IMG/VR virus record: IMGVR_UViG_3300042691_016123
Span: 1 to 38,266 of that record
Strand: one strand, 5' to 3'
Origin: a virus
DNA: 38,266 bases
Below the pieces are notes generated by a model, which was not told the DNA's origin, searched no databases, and saw only the letters and a list, made by a program, of their open reading frames with translations. Below are positions 8,046 through 14,373 of this stretch, one piece after another; within the stretch, counting starts at the first letter, position 1; each line of letters begins with the position of its first letter. A program made the translations under genes and the position numbers.

Positions 8046-8317
8046 TCTTGCCCCCTTGCTCGTATGACAGCGCCACCCTTGCGCTTCGCTGCTCGTATGG
8101 CAGCGCCACCCTTGCGCTTCGCTGCTCCAACTTGCGCCCATGCCGTCCAAGTGTCAGCCTCTGCCTCAAAGGCCTTTGCACACGCCTCGCGCTCGGCTGA
8201 GGCGACAAGAACGGCAAAGCGTTTTAGCCTCTCCATATCTTTAGTGCCGGGTAAGTTGTCAACTGCCACGTCGGGCCACCCAGCCTCCCGCGCCATACGG
8301 ATGATGTCTTCTTTCAT
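8042..8317 (-). CDS. Small early protein with 11-residue tandem repeat, EREACA family copy 2
   Basis: 91 aa from ATG 8317 (SD AAGGGGG in the upstream gene's tail). It starts MKEDIIRMAREAG like the products at 7815-8045 and 11703-11966, has AEREACAKAFEAEADTW, and then carries two in-frame copies of an 11-residue unit AAKRKGGA(A/V)IR coded by a 33-nt tandem repeat, before RARGQE. The repeat makes the tail strongly basic. Unknown function. Confidence 0.75.
   Translation of the reverse strand: MKEDIIRMAREAGWPDVAVDNLPGTKDMERLKRFAVLVASAEREACAKAFEAEADTWTAWAQVGAAKRKGGAAIRAAKRKGGAVIRARGQE
8058..8123 (-). repeat. 33-nt tandem repeat, two copies
   Basis: Units 8058-8090 and 8091-8123 differ at one base (GTATGACAG versus GTATGGCAG). 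The unit is 11 codons, so copy-number change keeps the frame. It lies beside the conserved RARGQ gene junction and includes its GCTCGTATG flank, which suggests slippage or unequal exchange at the junction. Confidence 0.9.
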
Positions 8318-8523
8318 GACTGCCCCCTTGCTCGTATAGCTTTTGCTTCCATATCACGCACAGCGTCCATCAATTCATTCGCGCCGGTCTTACGGGATTC
8401 AATCAGCGCCGCACACTGCTCGCGCTCGTCAGCTTGCCCTTTTTTGTAGGCGTTCTCAGCCATCTGAACCGCATCAGATGCAAGCACCCGAAGATCGCCG
8501 TAAAACATTGTTGCTGGCGTCAT
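8314..8523 (-). CDS. Small early protein, EREACA/IRARGQ family copy 3
   Basis: 69 aa from ATG 8523, SD AAGGGGG in the last codons of the gene upstream. N-terminus TPATMFYGDLRVLASDAVQM, then ADEREQCAALIESRKTGANELMDAVRDMEAKAIRARGQS. About 100 nt of its 3' half is nearly identical in DNA to 7828-7928 and 11447-11547. Helical, no known domain. Confidence 0.75.
   Translation of the reverse strand: MTPATMFYGDLRVLASDAVQMAENAYKKGQADEREQCAALIESRKTGANELMDAVRDMEAKAIRARGQS
8327..8428 (-). repeat. 100-nt dispersed coding repeat, copy 2 of 3
   Basis: See 7828-7928; closest copy, differing at scattered bases. Confidence 0.8.
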
Positions 8524-8801
8524 GTCTGCCCCCTTGCCTTGAGCATGGCATCGGCCACTGCGTATGCAGACTTGGCCCAGATCGGAAAGAGTTCTTCTGC
8601 GGGCTGGTTGCCCCACACCCGACCCATCAAACCCTGCATCGCCTTGCCCGCGAAGTAATCGCGCAGGGTCATTCCTGCAAGCTGTCTGGACGCCTGTTTT
8701 AATTGCGCGTCATCAAGTTCGCCATCCTTATGCATTTGGGCGAGGACTACCACATGTTCATACGCCTGCGGAAACGCTGGCCCGCCTGTTTTGTCGCTCA
8801 T
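8520..8801 (-). CDS. Small early protein, GMTLRDYFAGKAM family copy 1
   Basis: 93 aa from ATG 8801 (AGGAG upstream). It begins SDKTGGPAFPQ, has AGMTLRDYFAGKAMQGLM in the middle, and ends YAVADAMLKARGQT. The product at 11963-12196 has the same three blocks. I know this block pattern as an uncharacterised protein type in early regions of proteobacterial phages. ATGA linkage on both sides. Function unknown. Confidence 0.8.
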   Translation of the reverse strand: MSDKTGGPAFPQAYEHVVVLAQMHKDGELDDAQLKQASRQLAGMTLRDYFAGKAMQGLMGRVWGNQPAEELFPIWAKSAYAVADAMLKARGQT

Positions 8802-9499
8802 TTCGGTTCTCCTGTGATGTTGTGCGCGGCTTCTGCAAATCGAGCGCCCGCCGTAAATAAATCCAAATCAGAGCACGAAAGGACGCGACGACCTAATTCA
8901 ATCTGCTCATCCGTCAGCGGCTGGCGCTGTGCTGCGGGTGGGGTGGGCGCTGAGTTGGCTCGTTCCCATTGCTCAATTCGCGCTTTCACCCGATCCAGCA
9001 ACGGCGTGTAATTTGAGCTATGCCCGCAGTCGGACAAGATCATTTCAGCCAACCATTGGAGCGATACCCGCGCCACAGGCTCCTGCACAGGTGCTGGCTG
9101 TGCGGGTGGGGTGGTGTAGAACGGCTGCCCAACAGCAAACATTTTTCCATCGGCAAATCGCAAAGTTCCATCTTTACGCATCCATGCCACCGGCTCCTGC
9201 TGTGCTGGCTGTGCTGCGGGTGGGGTGGTGTAAAGCAATTTGACTCGGTGCTTTGGAAATGCTGACTCTATTCGCATTGCTGTACCCATAAGACGTGTGG
9301 AAAAGCCACTTAGCACACTTTCAATGTCGTAGTCCATTGCCCACGCCACAGGCTCCTGCTTCTCAGCCGCCTCAATGGCGGCATTGAGGGCGGTGATGGC
9401 GGCTTCAACTTTAGGGTCGTTTGGCTTTCCAGACCCAATGCGAAACCATTTTTTGTGGTGCAGCGCCTCCAGCGCCAGCTTCATTGCTTTAATGCTCAT
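8798..9499 (-). CDS. Early protein with QEPVAW/YTTPPA repeats, copy 1
   Basis: 233 aa from ATG 9499 (GGAGGACGAA before it). N-terminal helix IKAMKLALEALHHKK, then three QEPVA(W/R) blocks, each followed within 30-60 residues by a YTTPPA(A)QPA segment, and a C-terminal domain with LTDEQIELGRRVLSCSD. The product at 12847-13296 has the same N-terminal plan with fewer repeats. The family is common in betaproteobacterial and pseudomonad phage early regions and has no known function. The repeats look like low-complexity linkers joining short exchangeable modules. Confidence 0.8.
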   Translation of the reverse strand: MSIKAMKLALEALHHKKWFRIGSGKPNDPKVEAAITALNAAIEAAEKQEPVAWAMDYDIESVLSGFSTRLMGTAMRIESAFPKHRVKLLYTTPPAAQPAQQEPVAWMRKDGTLRFADGKMFAVGQPFYTTPPAQPAPVQEPVARVSLQWLAEMILSDCGHSSNYTPLLDRVKARIEQWERANSAPTPPAAQRQPLTDEQIELGRRVLSCSDLDLFTAGARFAEAAHNITGEPK

Positions 9500-10076
9500 T
9501 TCGTCCTCCAGCGTCTATCGTGCCATGTTTGCACAGGTACAGCGGTTTAGAAAAATATCCGCTACAGCCTCCTTGACATTCGTGATTGCAAATAACATCA
9601 TCAAACATTTTGTTTATAAATTCATGGCATAGCTCTTTAAACTTTGGCGTATATGTTAATACGCCGCTTTTAGATCGAGCAATTTTTTCACCATTCTTAA
9701 AATAAACCAAAACTTGTCGGCTATCTGCATACCCGTTGCTAACCAACGCATCAGGTATGTAATAGACAAAAGATTGCAATATGTAGTAACAGTTTCTTTC
9801 AAAACCATTGTTTACCCGTTCATGGCATAACTCTTTAAATTTCGGGGTGTATGTACGAATACCGTTTCCAGACCTAGCAATTTCTTTTTTGTTTTTAAAA
9901 TAGCGGTTGTTTACATGCTCATCAGGTATGACCGTGGTATAAGTGTCAAGCAATACTTTAGGATTCCAAGGCTCATCTATACAAGAACGATCTGTATAAC
10001 TCCAAGACTCTGGATTCCAGGGTTCATTTAAAAAATACAAATTGCGCCAAGTTATAGAATTGTGTTTATCAGTCAT
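9489..10076 (-). CDS. AT-rich insert gene with an internally duplicated domain
   Basis: 195 aa from ATG 10076, with AGGA 7 nt upstream. Residues about 49-90 and 107-157 are two copies of one unit, each with YFKN, EIARS or KIARS, then TYTPKFKELCHE. The N-terminus has its own duplication (NEPWNPES, DEPWNPKV). The C-terminus holds a Cys/His cluster (CNHECQGGC, LCKHG) that may bind zinc. The gene is visibly richer in A and T than its neighbours, suggesting recent acquisition. It overlaps the next gene by 11 nt. No family recognised. Confidence 0.75.
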   Translation of the reverse strand: MTDKHNSITWRNLYFLNEPWNPESWSYTDRSCIDEPWNPKVLLDTYTTVIPDEHVNNRYFKNKKEIARSGNGIRTYTPKFKELCHERVNNGFERNCYYILQSFVYYIPDALVSNGYADSRQVLVYFKNGEKIARSKSGVLTYTPKFKELCHEFINKMFDDVICNHECQGGCSGYFSKPLYLCKHGTIDAGGRNEH

Positions 10077-10084
10077 GACGCATC

Positions 10085-10192
10085 CTAAAACGGTGCTGGT
10101 TCATAGTCGTCCTTGCTAGGGTCAAACTTATCAGGCCCAGGCGGTTGCCCAGGCCTGTCCAAAGGGTTAGGAAACTTCGGGAACGGCCACAT
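10085..10192 (-). CDS. 35-aa proline-rich microprotein
   Basis: ATG 10192, overlapping the upstream gene's end by 26 nt. The product begins MWPFPKFPNPLDRPGQPPG and ends in an acidic-aromatic tail (DPSKDDYEPAPF). Its TAG is followed by GGA and the ATG of the next gene, and its last codons hold that gene's SD (TTTTAGGATG). Pro-rich composition and coupling support translation. No function can be given. Confidence 0.55.
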   Translation of the reverse strand: MWPFPKFPNPLDRPGQPPGPDKFDPSKDDYEPAPF

Positions 10193-10355
10193 AAGATTGC
10201 AAAGCCTCGATGAGTTCCTGCATCTGCTTTTGGTTAAGCTGGGCATTCATAGAGCCGCAAATTGCGTTGATAGACAGCCACACGCCTCCGGTGGTGGGCA
10301 TTGGCGAGACATATACTGTTTGCTCACCTGCTCTTACTTGCTTGTACGCATTCAT
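10167..10355 (-). CDS. Small early protein, unknown
   Basis: 62 aa from ATG 10355. The SD CTGGAG lies in the last codons of the HTH gene upstream, which argues for this start over an upstream in-frame ATG at 10445. Beta-strand-like N-terminus (TVYVSPMPTTGGVWLSI) and helical Gln-rich C-terminus. No family recognised. Confidence 0.65.
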   Translation of the reverse strand: MNAYKQVRAGEQTVYVSPMPTTGGVWLSINAICGSMNAQLNQKQMQELIEALQSYVAVPEVS

Positions 10356-10356
10356 G

Positions 10357-10563
10357 TCAATTCTCCAGTTTGTAATACCACTTATCACCCCTGCGTTTGC
10401 AGGAAATACTGAACCCGTTTTGCCGTAGCTCTGAGATGATTGCACTCACAGCGCAGACACGGGCTTTTTGTATGATCCCAAGAGTCGTTAGCTCTTTGTT
10501 TTTCTTCAGAACCCTGAGCGTCCTGAGCAGTCTCGGGCTGTTGTTAATGTCGGCGTACCGCAT
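10357..10563 (-). CDS. Winged-helix/HTH DNA-binding protein
   Basis: 68 aa from ATG 10563. Residues 9-66 have the pattern of the short phage winged-helix family (HTH_39-like): SPRLLRTLRVLKKNKELTTL, then CAVSAIISELRQNGF as recognition helix, then a wing with ISCKRRGDKWYYKL. Likely a DNA-binding regulator of early genes. Its last codons supply the SD of the next gene. Confidence 0.75.
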   Translation of the reverse strand: MRYADINNSPRLLRTLRVLKKNKELTTLGIIQKARVCAVSAIISELRQNGFSISCKRRGDKWYYKLEN

Positions 10564-10565
10564 AA

Positions 10566-10823
10566 TCAAAAGGGCACATCATCATCAAAATCAGGCTTCG
10601 CTTGACGCACTGGCCGAGCCTGTTGTTCTTCTTTCTTCGGGTCATTAAGATACGCCCAGCCGTCCCATCCTCCTTCCTTGAGCGGAATGGTGTCCAGCTT
10701 CAACATCGCACCATTGCGCGTCTCGATGATGCTGCCAATGCGGGTGTACCGCTTCTTAACTTCGCCCTGGGCGTTTTTGTACTCGCCCGTCACACAGCTA
10801 ACTTCCTTCAAAATTTTGCTCAT
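10566..10823 (-). CDS. SSB-like small protein with acidic DDDVPF tail
   Basis: 85 aa from ATG 10823 (ATGA with the exonuclease gene). A compact beta-rich body (KRYTRIGSIIETRNGAMLKL, WDGWAYL) is followed by a basic linker and the C-terminal tip DFDDDVPF, which closely resembles the acidic protein-interaction tip of bacterial single-stranded-DNA-binding proteins (DDDIPF). It lies beside an exonuclease in the recombination operon. I infer a role as a phage ssDNA-binding or partner-recruiting factor. The body is shorter than a classical SSB OB fold. Confidence 0.65.
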   Translation of the reverse strand: MSKILKEVSCVTGEYKNAQGEVKKRYTRIGSIIETRNGAMLKLDTIPLKEGGWDGWAYLNDPKKEEQQARPVRQAKPDFDDDVPF

Positions 10824-11437
10824 GATTCCATCCTTTGCTTAAGCACTTGCACTTTTTCATCTACCTCTGCCAAGAACCGCACAACTTCAGTCTCTGCGTT
10901 TTGCACCCACTCGTCATCAGCATTTACCCTGACGATGACCATCTGTAGCTTGTCAGGAAAGCGGCTGTCGTACACAACGTAATCACACCATTGCCGACCG
11001 GCGCAGCGCATCTGCCACTGCATCTGAGCGAAATACTTTCCGGGCACGGTGTTGCATAGCAGCATGTCTAAAAAGGTCGCGGACTCTGGGCACTTGATCT
11101 CTACCATGCCATCAGCCCCGACAAGGCCATCAGGAGAGGCTCCAGCCATCTCAATCGTCGGGTGCAACATAAACCCCACTTCCTCAACCATCACGCCTCT
11201 ATAAGCCTCATACGCTGCCCTAGCAAACGGCTCTTGCTCGATGCCCCACTGCATAGCCGCATTGGTGTAGCCCTCTGCCCTAGTGCCGGTGATTCGCTCC
11301 AACACTAGTTGCGTCATGTAGTGCGCTCGATCAGCCCCGTAGCCGGTTTTGGTCTTTGCCAGCACTTTGTGCAAGTTGCTGGCCGTCACTTTCCCGCATC
11401 TGGCGCTTTGCCATGCATCAGTCCCTTGCTCAATCAT
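10820..11437 (-). CDS. YqaJ-type viral recombinase exonuclease
   Basis: 205 aa. Lambda-exonuclease/YqaJ fold signature: Glu-rich GIEQEPFARAAYE (about 65-78), SPDGL with Asp103, then EIKCP with Glu113 and Lys115 (the D...ExK nuclease centre), and a QMQWQM helix around 138-143. It would degrade 5' strands of dsDNA ends to make 3' overhangs for the annealase coded upstream in the same operon. Its SD lies in the RARGQA codons of the gene upstream. Confidence 0.9.
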   Translation of the reverse strand: MIEQGTDAWQSARCGKVTASNLHKVLAKTKTGYGADRAHYMTQLVLERITGTRAEGYTNAAMQWGIEQEPFARAAYEAYRGVMVEEVGFMLHPTIEMAGASPDGLVGADGMVEIKCPESATFLDMLLCNTVPGKYFAQMQWQMRCAGRQWCDYVVYDSRFPDKLQMVIVRVNADDEWVQNAETEVVRFLAEVDEKVQVLKQRMES

Positions 11438-11706
11438 GCTTGCCCCCTTGCTCGGATGGCTCTTGCTTCCATATCACGCACGGTGTCCATCAATTCGTTT
11501 GCGCCGGTCTTGCGCGACTCAATAAACTTTGCACACGCCTCGCGCTCCATTGCAATAGCCGTGTCAATCATGTTGCGGGAGTTGCGGTACGCTTGCGAAT
11601 ACGAACCACCATCTCCAGCAATAAACGTATGACAGGGGAGGCACAACAAACCGACAAAATGGCCTTGATGTGCGTGGTTTTCGCAGTCTTTGACGGCGCA
11701 CTTCAT
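11434..11706 (-). CDS. Zinc-finger head fused to the EREACA/IRARGQ tail, copy 4
   Basis: 90 aa from ATG 11706 (SD AAGGGGG in the upstream gene). Residues 3-25 have Cys at 3, 8, 22 and 25 with His between them, a small zinc-binding module. From about residue 52 the sequence is EREACAKFIESRKTGANELMDTVRDMEARAIRARGQA, shared with copies at 7815-8045 and 8314-8523. It therefore looks like a chimera: new head, conserved tail. Function unknown. Confidence 0.75.
   Translation of the reverse strand: MKCAVKDCENHAHQGHFVGLLCLPCHTFIAGDGGSYSQAYRNSRNMIDTAIAMEREACAKFIESRKTGANELMDTVRDMEARAIRARGQA
11447..11547 (-). repeat. 100-nt dispersed coding repeat, copy 3 of 3
   Basis: See 7828-7928; more diverged copy, here attached to a zinc-finger head, upstream of the exonuclease gene. 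Confidence 0.75.
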
Positions 11707-11966
11707 GACTGCCCCCTTGCTCTGATGGCATCTCTACAATCGGCATATGCTTTGTTGTACCGTTGCTGAACTTCAGCCACTGGGCCATACATCACCATGC
11801 GATCACACACTTTCGCACACGCTTCGCGCTCATCAGCCCGGACAAGTTCGGCAAAGCGTTTGTCTCTTAGCGCAGACCACTCATCATCGTTTGGCTCCAT
11901 ATCTTTTGTGTGAGTGTCGGCGTATTCTGCTGCCTGACGCGCCCATTTGATGATGTCTTCTTTCAT
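11703..11966 (-). CDS. Small early protein, MKEDII/EREACA family copy 5
   Basis: 87 aa from ATG 11966 (SD GGGGG in the upstream gene). Starts MKEDIIKWARQAAEYA, has RFAELVRADEREACAKVCDRM and ends CRDAIRARGQS. N-terminus matches the product at 8042-8317. Helical, no known domain. Confidence 0.75.
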   Translation of the reverse strand: MKEDIIKWARQAAEYADTHTKDMEPNDDEWSALRDKRFAELVRADEREACAKVCDRMVMYGPVAEVQQRYNKAYADCRDAIRARGQS

Positions 11967-12196
11967 GACCGCCCCCTTGCCTTGAGCATGGCGTCGGCCA
12001 TTGCATACGAATCCAGTGCAGCACCCATGCGCCAGTCTTCATCCGGGAAGCAGTCGCACTGGTAAAGAACGACCTGCATTGCCTTGGCCGCGAAGTAGTC
12101 GCGCAGGGTCATGCCTTCTGAGTACCCCGTAGCCATCGGCACAAAGGCTTGGTAGTTCTTGGTTGGAAACGCTGACCCGCCTGTGTTGTAGCTCAT
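11963..12196 (-). CDS. Small early protein, GMTLRDYFAAKAM family copy 2
   Basis: 77 aa from ATG 12196, AGGAG 9 nt upstream at the end of the ERF gene. Blocks TGGSAFPTKNY, GMTLRDYFAAKAM and YAMADAMLKARGRS match the product at 8520-8801. In both places it is followed by members of the EREACA family, so a block of two or three genes has been copied. Confidence 0.75.
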   Translation of the reverse strand: MSYNTGGSAFPTKNYQAFVPMATGYSEGMTLRDYFAAKAMQVVLYQCDCFPDEDWRMGAALDSYAMADAMLKARGRS

Positions 12197-12747
12197 GCTT
12201 GCTTCTCCTGCTTGGCACGGGCCACACGAGCGGCCTTGGCATCAATCACCCGCTTAATCAGGTCTTGATGGCCCTGGCAAGCCTCATACGCCTGTTTGTA
12301 GACCGCTTGCAATTCCTCGCCCGTGGTTGTGGCCTCAATAGCTGCCAGCCAATCGGCAATGTCGGGCTTTGGGCCTTTGCGAGCTGCATTGCCATCGTCG
12401 TCTTCCGGGGCGATGCCGCAAGCTGCCATCAGGCTGTAGCGCCGGGCGTAGGTTAGGGCGCTGCCAAACCCCTGGGCATCATGCTTGACGGCTGGAACAT
12501 GCAACTTGCCGCACTCCAAAATCTCGCCAGATTCGTGGATAAAGACTGTCTCCACTGTCACCCCAATGGTGTCTGCGCTGGTGCGCTGTATGAGGGCAAT
12601 TCCAGCCCCGTTTAGCCCTTCAATGACTGCCTCAACGCAGGCCGACAGATCGGCGTAGCGTGAGCGGAAGTGCGGGTTTGTGCTTGTTTTAAGTGCTGGG
12701 CCAAAGGCTTTTTGTGCCTTAACCAGTGCGCTTGCAATCTTGTCCAT
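12193..12747 (-). CDS. erf: ERF-family ssDNA-annealing protein
   Basis: 184 aa from ATG 12747, which has AGGAG 7 nt upstream. It has the ERF signature: ALKTSTNPHFRSRYADLSA near residue 20-35, then GQ-type beta strands, and AQGFGSALTYARRYSLMAACG (about 94-114). ERF proteins anneal complementary single strands during phage recombination and genome circularisation. It is first in the operon that also codes a YqaJ exonuclease and an SSB-like protein. An in-frame ATG at 12786 adds 13 residues and lies exactly 6 nt after the -10 box of promoter A, so a second, leaderless start is possible. Confidence 0.92.
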   Translation of the reverse strand: MDKIASALVKAQKAFGPALKTSTNPHFRSRYADLSACVEAVIEGLNGAGIALIQRTSADTIGVTVETVFIHESGEILECGKLHVPAVKHDAQGFGSALTYARRYSLMAACGIAPEDDDGNAARKGPKPDIADWLAAIEATTTGEELQAVYKQAYEACQGHQDLIKRVIDAKAARVARAKQEKQA

Positions 12748-12780
12748 TTTTTCTCCTAAAAAGACCCCAGCAAAGTGCCA

Positions 12781-12846
12781 GGGCATACGATGATTGTATA
12801 GACCACTAGACAGTGTGGAATAGGGACTTACCCTATGTTTTTCTGC
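12781..12846 (-). promoter_or_regulatory. Promoter/operator cassette A for the ERF operon
   Basis: Reading leftward: inverted repeat ATAGGG-ACTTA-CCCTAT (12820-12836), then 12798-12793 TACAAT as -10, then 6 nt and AUGCC at 12786, where transcription is predicted to start. The leader RNA forms a CCC/GGG stem enclosing GC-ACTTT-GC and continues GGGGTCT, AGGAG. The layout matches cassettes B, C and D. The inverted repeat is centred about 41 nt from the predicted start. Confidence 0.7.
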
Positions 12847-13296
12847 TTAAGTTTGTCTTGTGTGAAGATGATTGCCCATCACATGTGCGCGGGCCGCATC
12901 CCATTTAGCCAGCACTTCGCCGCCACCTTTAAGACCCTTCAACCCCTGAATTAGAACCTCTGTGCAAGGGTGGTAATCAGGCAGTCGCGACTGCTCCTGC
13001 ACAGGTGCTGCGGGTGGGGTGGCGTCATAGAGTGCCCTCACCTCGCGCTTGTTGTGCGGCCACTTTTTGTCGCGGCGCTGCATTTCTTTAATCGCGGCTT
13101 GCTCGTCTTCAAACGCGGGTAGTGCAATAAAGCCATCGCAGTAAACGGCCCACGCCACAGGCTCCTGCTTCTTGGCCGACTCGATGGCGGTGTGAAGGTC
13201 GCTCATGGTTTCATCAGCCCAGGCATGATCGCAATGCCCTCGTCGGGCTGCCTTCAGCGCCTCCAGCGCCAGCTTCGCTGCTTCAATTAGTGTCAT
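12847..13296 (-). CDS. Early protein with QEPVAW block, copy 2
   Basis: 149 aa from ATG 13296. N-terminus EAAKLALEALKAARRG, then KKQEPVAWAVYCDGF, a helical stretch with EDEQAAIKEMQRRDKKW, LYDATPPAAPVQE, and a helical C-terminus. Same architecture as the product at 8798-9499. Last gene of operon B: its stop is next to the inverted repeat of promoter A, with no terminator between. Function unknown. Confidence 0.75.
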   Translation of the reverse strand: MTLIEAAKLALEALKAARRGHCDHAWADETMSDLHTAIESAKKQEPVAWAVYCDGFIALPAFEDEQAAIKEMQRRDKKWPHNKREVRALYDATPPAAPVQEQSRLPDYHPCTEVLIQGLKGLKGGGEVLAKWDAARAHVMGNHLHTRQT

Positions 13297-13499
13297 TTGC
13301 TTGCCCCCTTTATTCCTAACATCTCCGACACATCTTCGATCTCAACGTAATCAAAATAACCGTTGCTCATCGGTGGCCTGCACCTTAGTGCATCTGCAAC
13401 CAATTCAGCTTCTTCAAAGGTTTCGTGCTGTGAATACACATTGCCTAAGCGGCCTGAAGGGTAATACTGCTCCCAAGCTAACACCCAGAACACTTTCAT
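13293..13499 (-). CDS. Small early protein, unknown
   Basis: 68 aa from ATG 13499 (ATGA with the upstream stop). Sequence begins MKVFWVLAWEQYYPSGRLG and looks like a small alpha/beta protein with FEEAELVADALRCR. Compact, no Cys pairs, no TM. No family recognised. Confidence 0.7.
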   Translation of the reverse strand: MKVFWVLAWEQYYPSGRLGNVYSQHETFEEAELVADALRCRPPMSNGYFDYVEIEDVSEMLGIKGASK

Positions 13500-13726
13500 G
13501 TCTTGCTCCTTGCTGGCCACCACTCGGGCCGTTCTGTCCATTCGATGCTTGCTGGCGTAAGACAAGGTGTGTTTGCGGCAATATGCACGTTCCAAACAGG
13601 ACTGGCTCTACCTGCCGAAGCACTCCAGCGCTGCCCATCCCACCAACGAAGTGAGTCGGCATCTTTTTGTACGCTCGCAGGCCACCAGCCAATGCTGGGC
13701 GGCGGCCCTTTGTGCCATTGGGTCAT
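13496..13726 (-). CDS. Small Trp-rich early protein
   Basis: 76 aa from ATG 13726 (ATGA overlap). It begins MTQWHKGPPPSIGWWPAS, contains SLRWWDGQRWSA and ends PEWWPARSKT, with about ten Trp. The RWWDGQRWS stretch resembles the DUF2510-type WWDG motif of short surface-associated domains. No function known. Confidence 0.7.
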   Translation of the reverse strand: MTQWHKGPPPSIGWWPASVQKDADSLRWWDGQRWSASAGRASPVWNVHIAANTPCLTPASIEWTERPEWWPARSKT

Positions 13727-13851
13727 TTTTGTTCCTCCGCTGCCCGCAGTGCAGCAGCCCAGGTGCGCAGAAAGCGCGTCAGGTCTTCTTCTGTCGGGTC
13801 TTCAATCGTGGCGCTGATCTCCAGCCACGCACGCTTCATTGCTTCGTTCAT
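13723..13851 (-). CDS. 42-aa helical protein
   Basis: ATG 13851 and TGA 13723-13725 both sit in ATGA overlaps with neighbours, which strongly supports translation. Product MNEAMKRAWLEISATIEDP, then TEEDLTRFLRTWAAALRAAEEQK, is an acidic two-helix peptide. No family recognised. Confidence 0.7.
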   Translation of the reverse strand: MNEAMKRAWLEISATIEDPTEEDLTRFLRTWAAALRAAEEQK

Positions 13852-14030
13852 TTGGTTTCTCCTGTTGCTTTCTGGAATGCTTCGTTTAGGGCATCTCTTG
13901 CGGCGTGATGCCGCACAACAAGTTTGGCATGAAAATAATGAAAATCGTATCCTTCGTAGTTCTTTCGAGCTTCATCAAAATCGTTTTTTTGCTCAAGGTA
14001 ATCGTCAAGCAAATCTGTGAATGTCTTCAT
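13848..14030 (-). CDS. 60-aa helical protein
   Basis: ATG 14030 with ATGA overlap. MKTFTDLLDDYLEQKNDFDE, then HYFHAKLVVRHHAARDALNEAF: a short charged helical hairpin with a His/Phe-rich middle. Ends KATGETK. I recognise similar short DLLDDYLxxK proteins from phage early operons, without function. Confidence 0.7.
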   Translation of the reverse strand: MKTFTDLLDDYLEQKNDFDEARKNYEGYDFHYFHAKLVVRHHAARDALNEAFQKATGETK

Positions 14031-14248
14031 TTGGCTTCTCCTTTTGCTTTGCCAAGGGCTTCATCTGCATGATTTGCAGAGTACCCAAGCTCGGTCAATT
14101 GCCTCGAACACTTTTTAAGCGCATTTGAAAACTTCAAATTTTCCCAATGCAAACGGCGCAGTTCGGCCAGCATCTCATCAATGTGCCCACGTTTGATCGT
14201 GCCCCGCTCGTGCATCTCTGTCAGTTCCGTCAACCGCTTGTCGTTCAT
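14027..14248 (-). CDS. 73-aa coiled-coil protein
   Basis: ATG 14248 with ATGA overlap. Charged helices (RLTELTEMHERGTIKRGHID, then RRLHWENLKFSNALKKCSRQ). Ends ADEALGKAKGEAK; the GEAK/GETK endings of this and the next gene carry the next gene's SD-like bases (GGAGA). Function unknown. Confidence 0.7.
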   Translation of the reverse strand: MNDKRLTELTEMHERGTIKRGHIDEMLAELRRLHWENLKFSNALKKCSRQLTELGYSANHADEALGKAKGEAK

Positions 14249-14343
14249 TTGATTTCTCCTTCTGGATAAGGGTACGCCAGCGCGTAAAGCTGGGCAATCG
14301 TGAGCAGTTGTGCAAACTGCTCATCCGTTACTGTGTAAGTCAT
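14245..14343 (-). CDS. 32-aa first gene of operon B
   Basis: ATG 14343 with GGGAG 6 nt upstream. Product MTYTVTDEQFAQLLTIAQLY then ALAYPYPEGEIK. An in-frame ATG at 14376 would add 11 residues (MPRCCGLPGVS) and is where transcription is predicted to begin, so a leaderless longer form is possible. Unknown function. Confidence 0.6.
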   Translation of the reverse strand: MTYTVTDEQFAQLLTIAQLYALAYPYPEGEIK

Positions 14344-14373
14344 GCTCACTCCCGGTAGACCGCAACATCGCGG

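Noticed and set aside
13496-13817. Rightward frames over the Trp-rich and 42-aa genes
   Set aside because: The leftward frames are joined by ATGA overlaps on both sides and have coherent composition; the rightward ones have no SD.
12847-14343. Lysogeny genes (CI repressor, integrase)
   Set aside because: All genes in operon B are very short and none carries a CI-type peptidase or an integrase catalytic motif; no att-like site seen.
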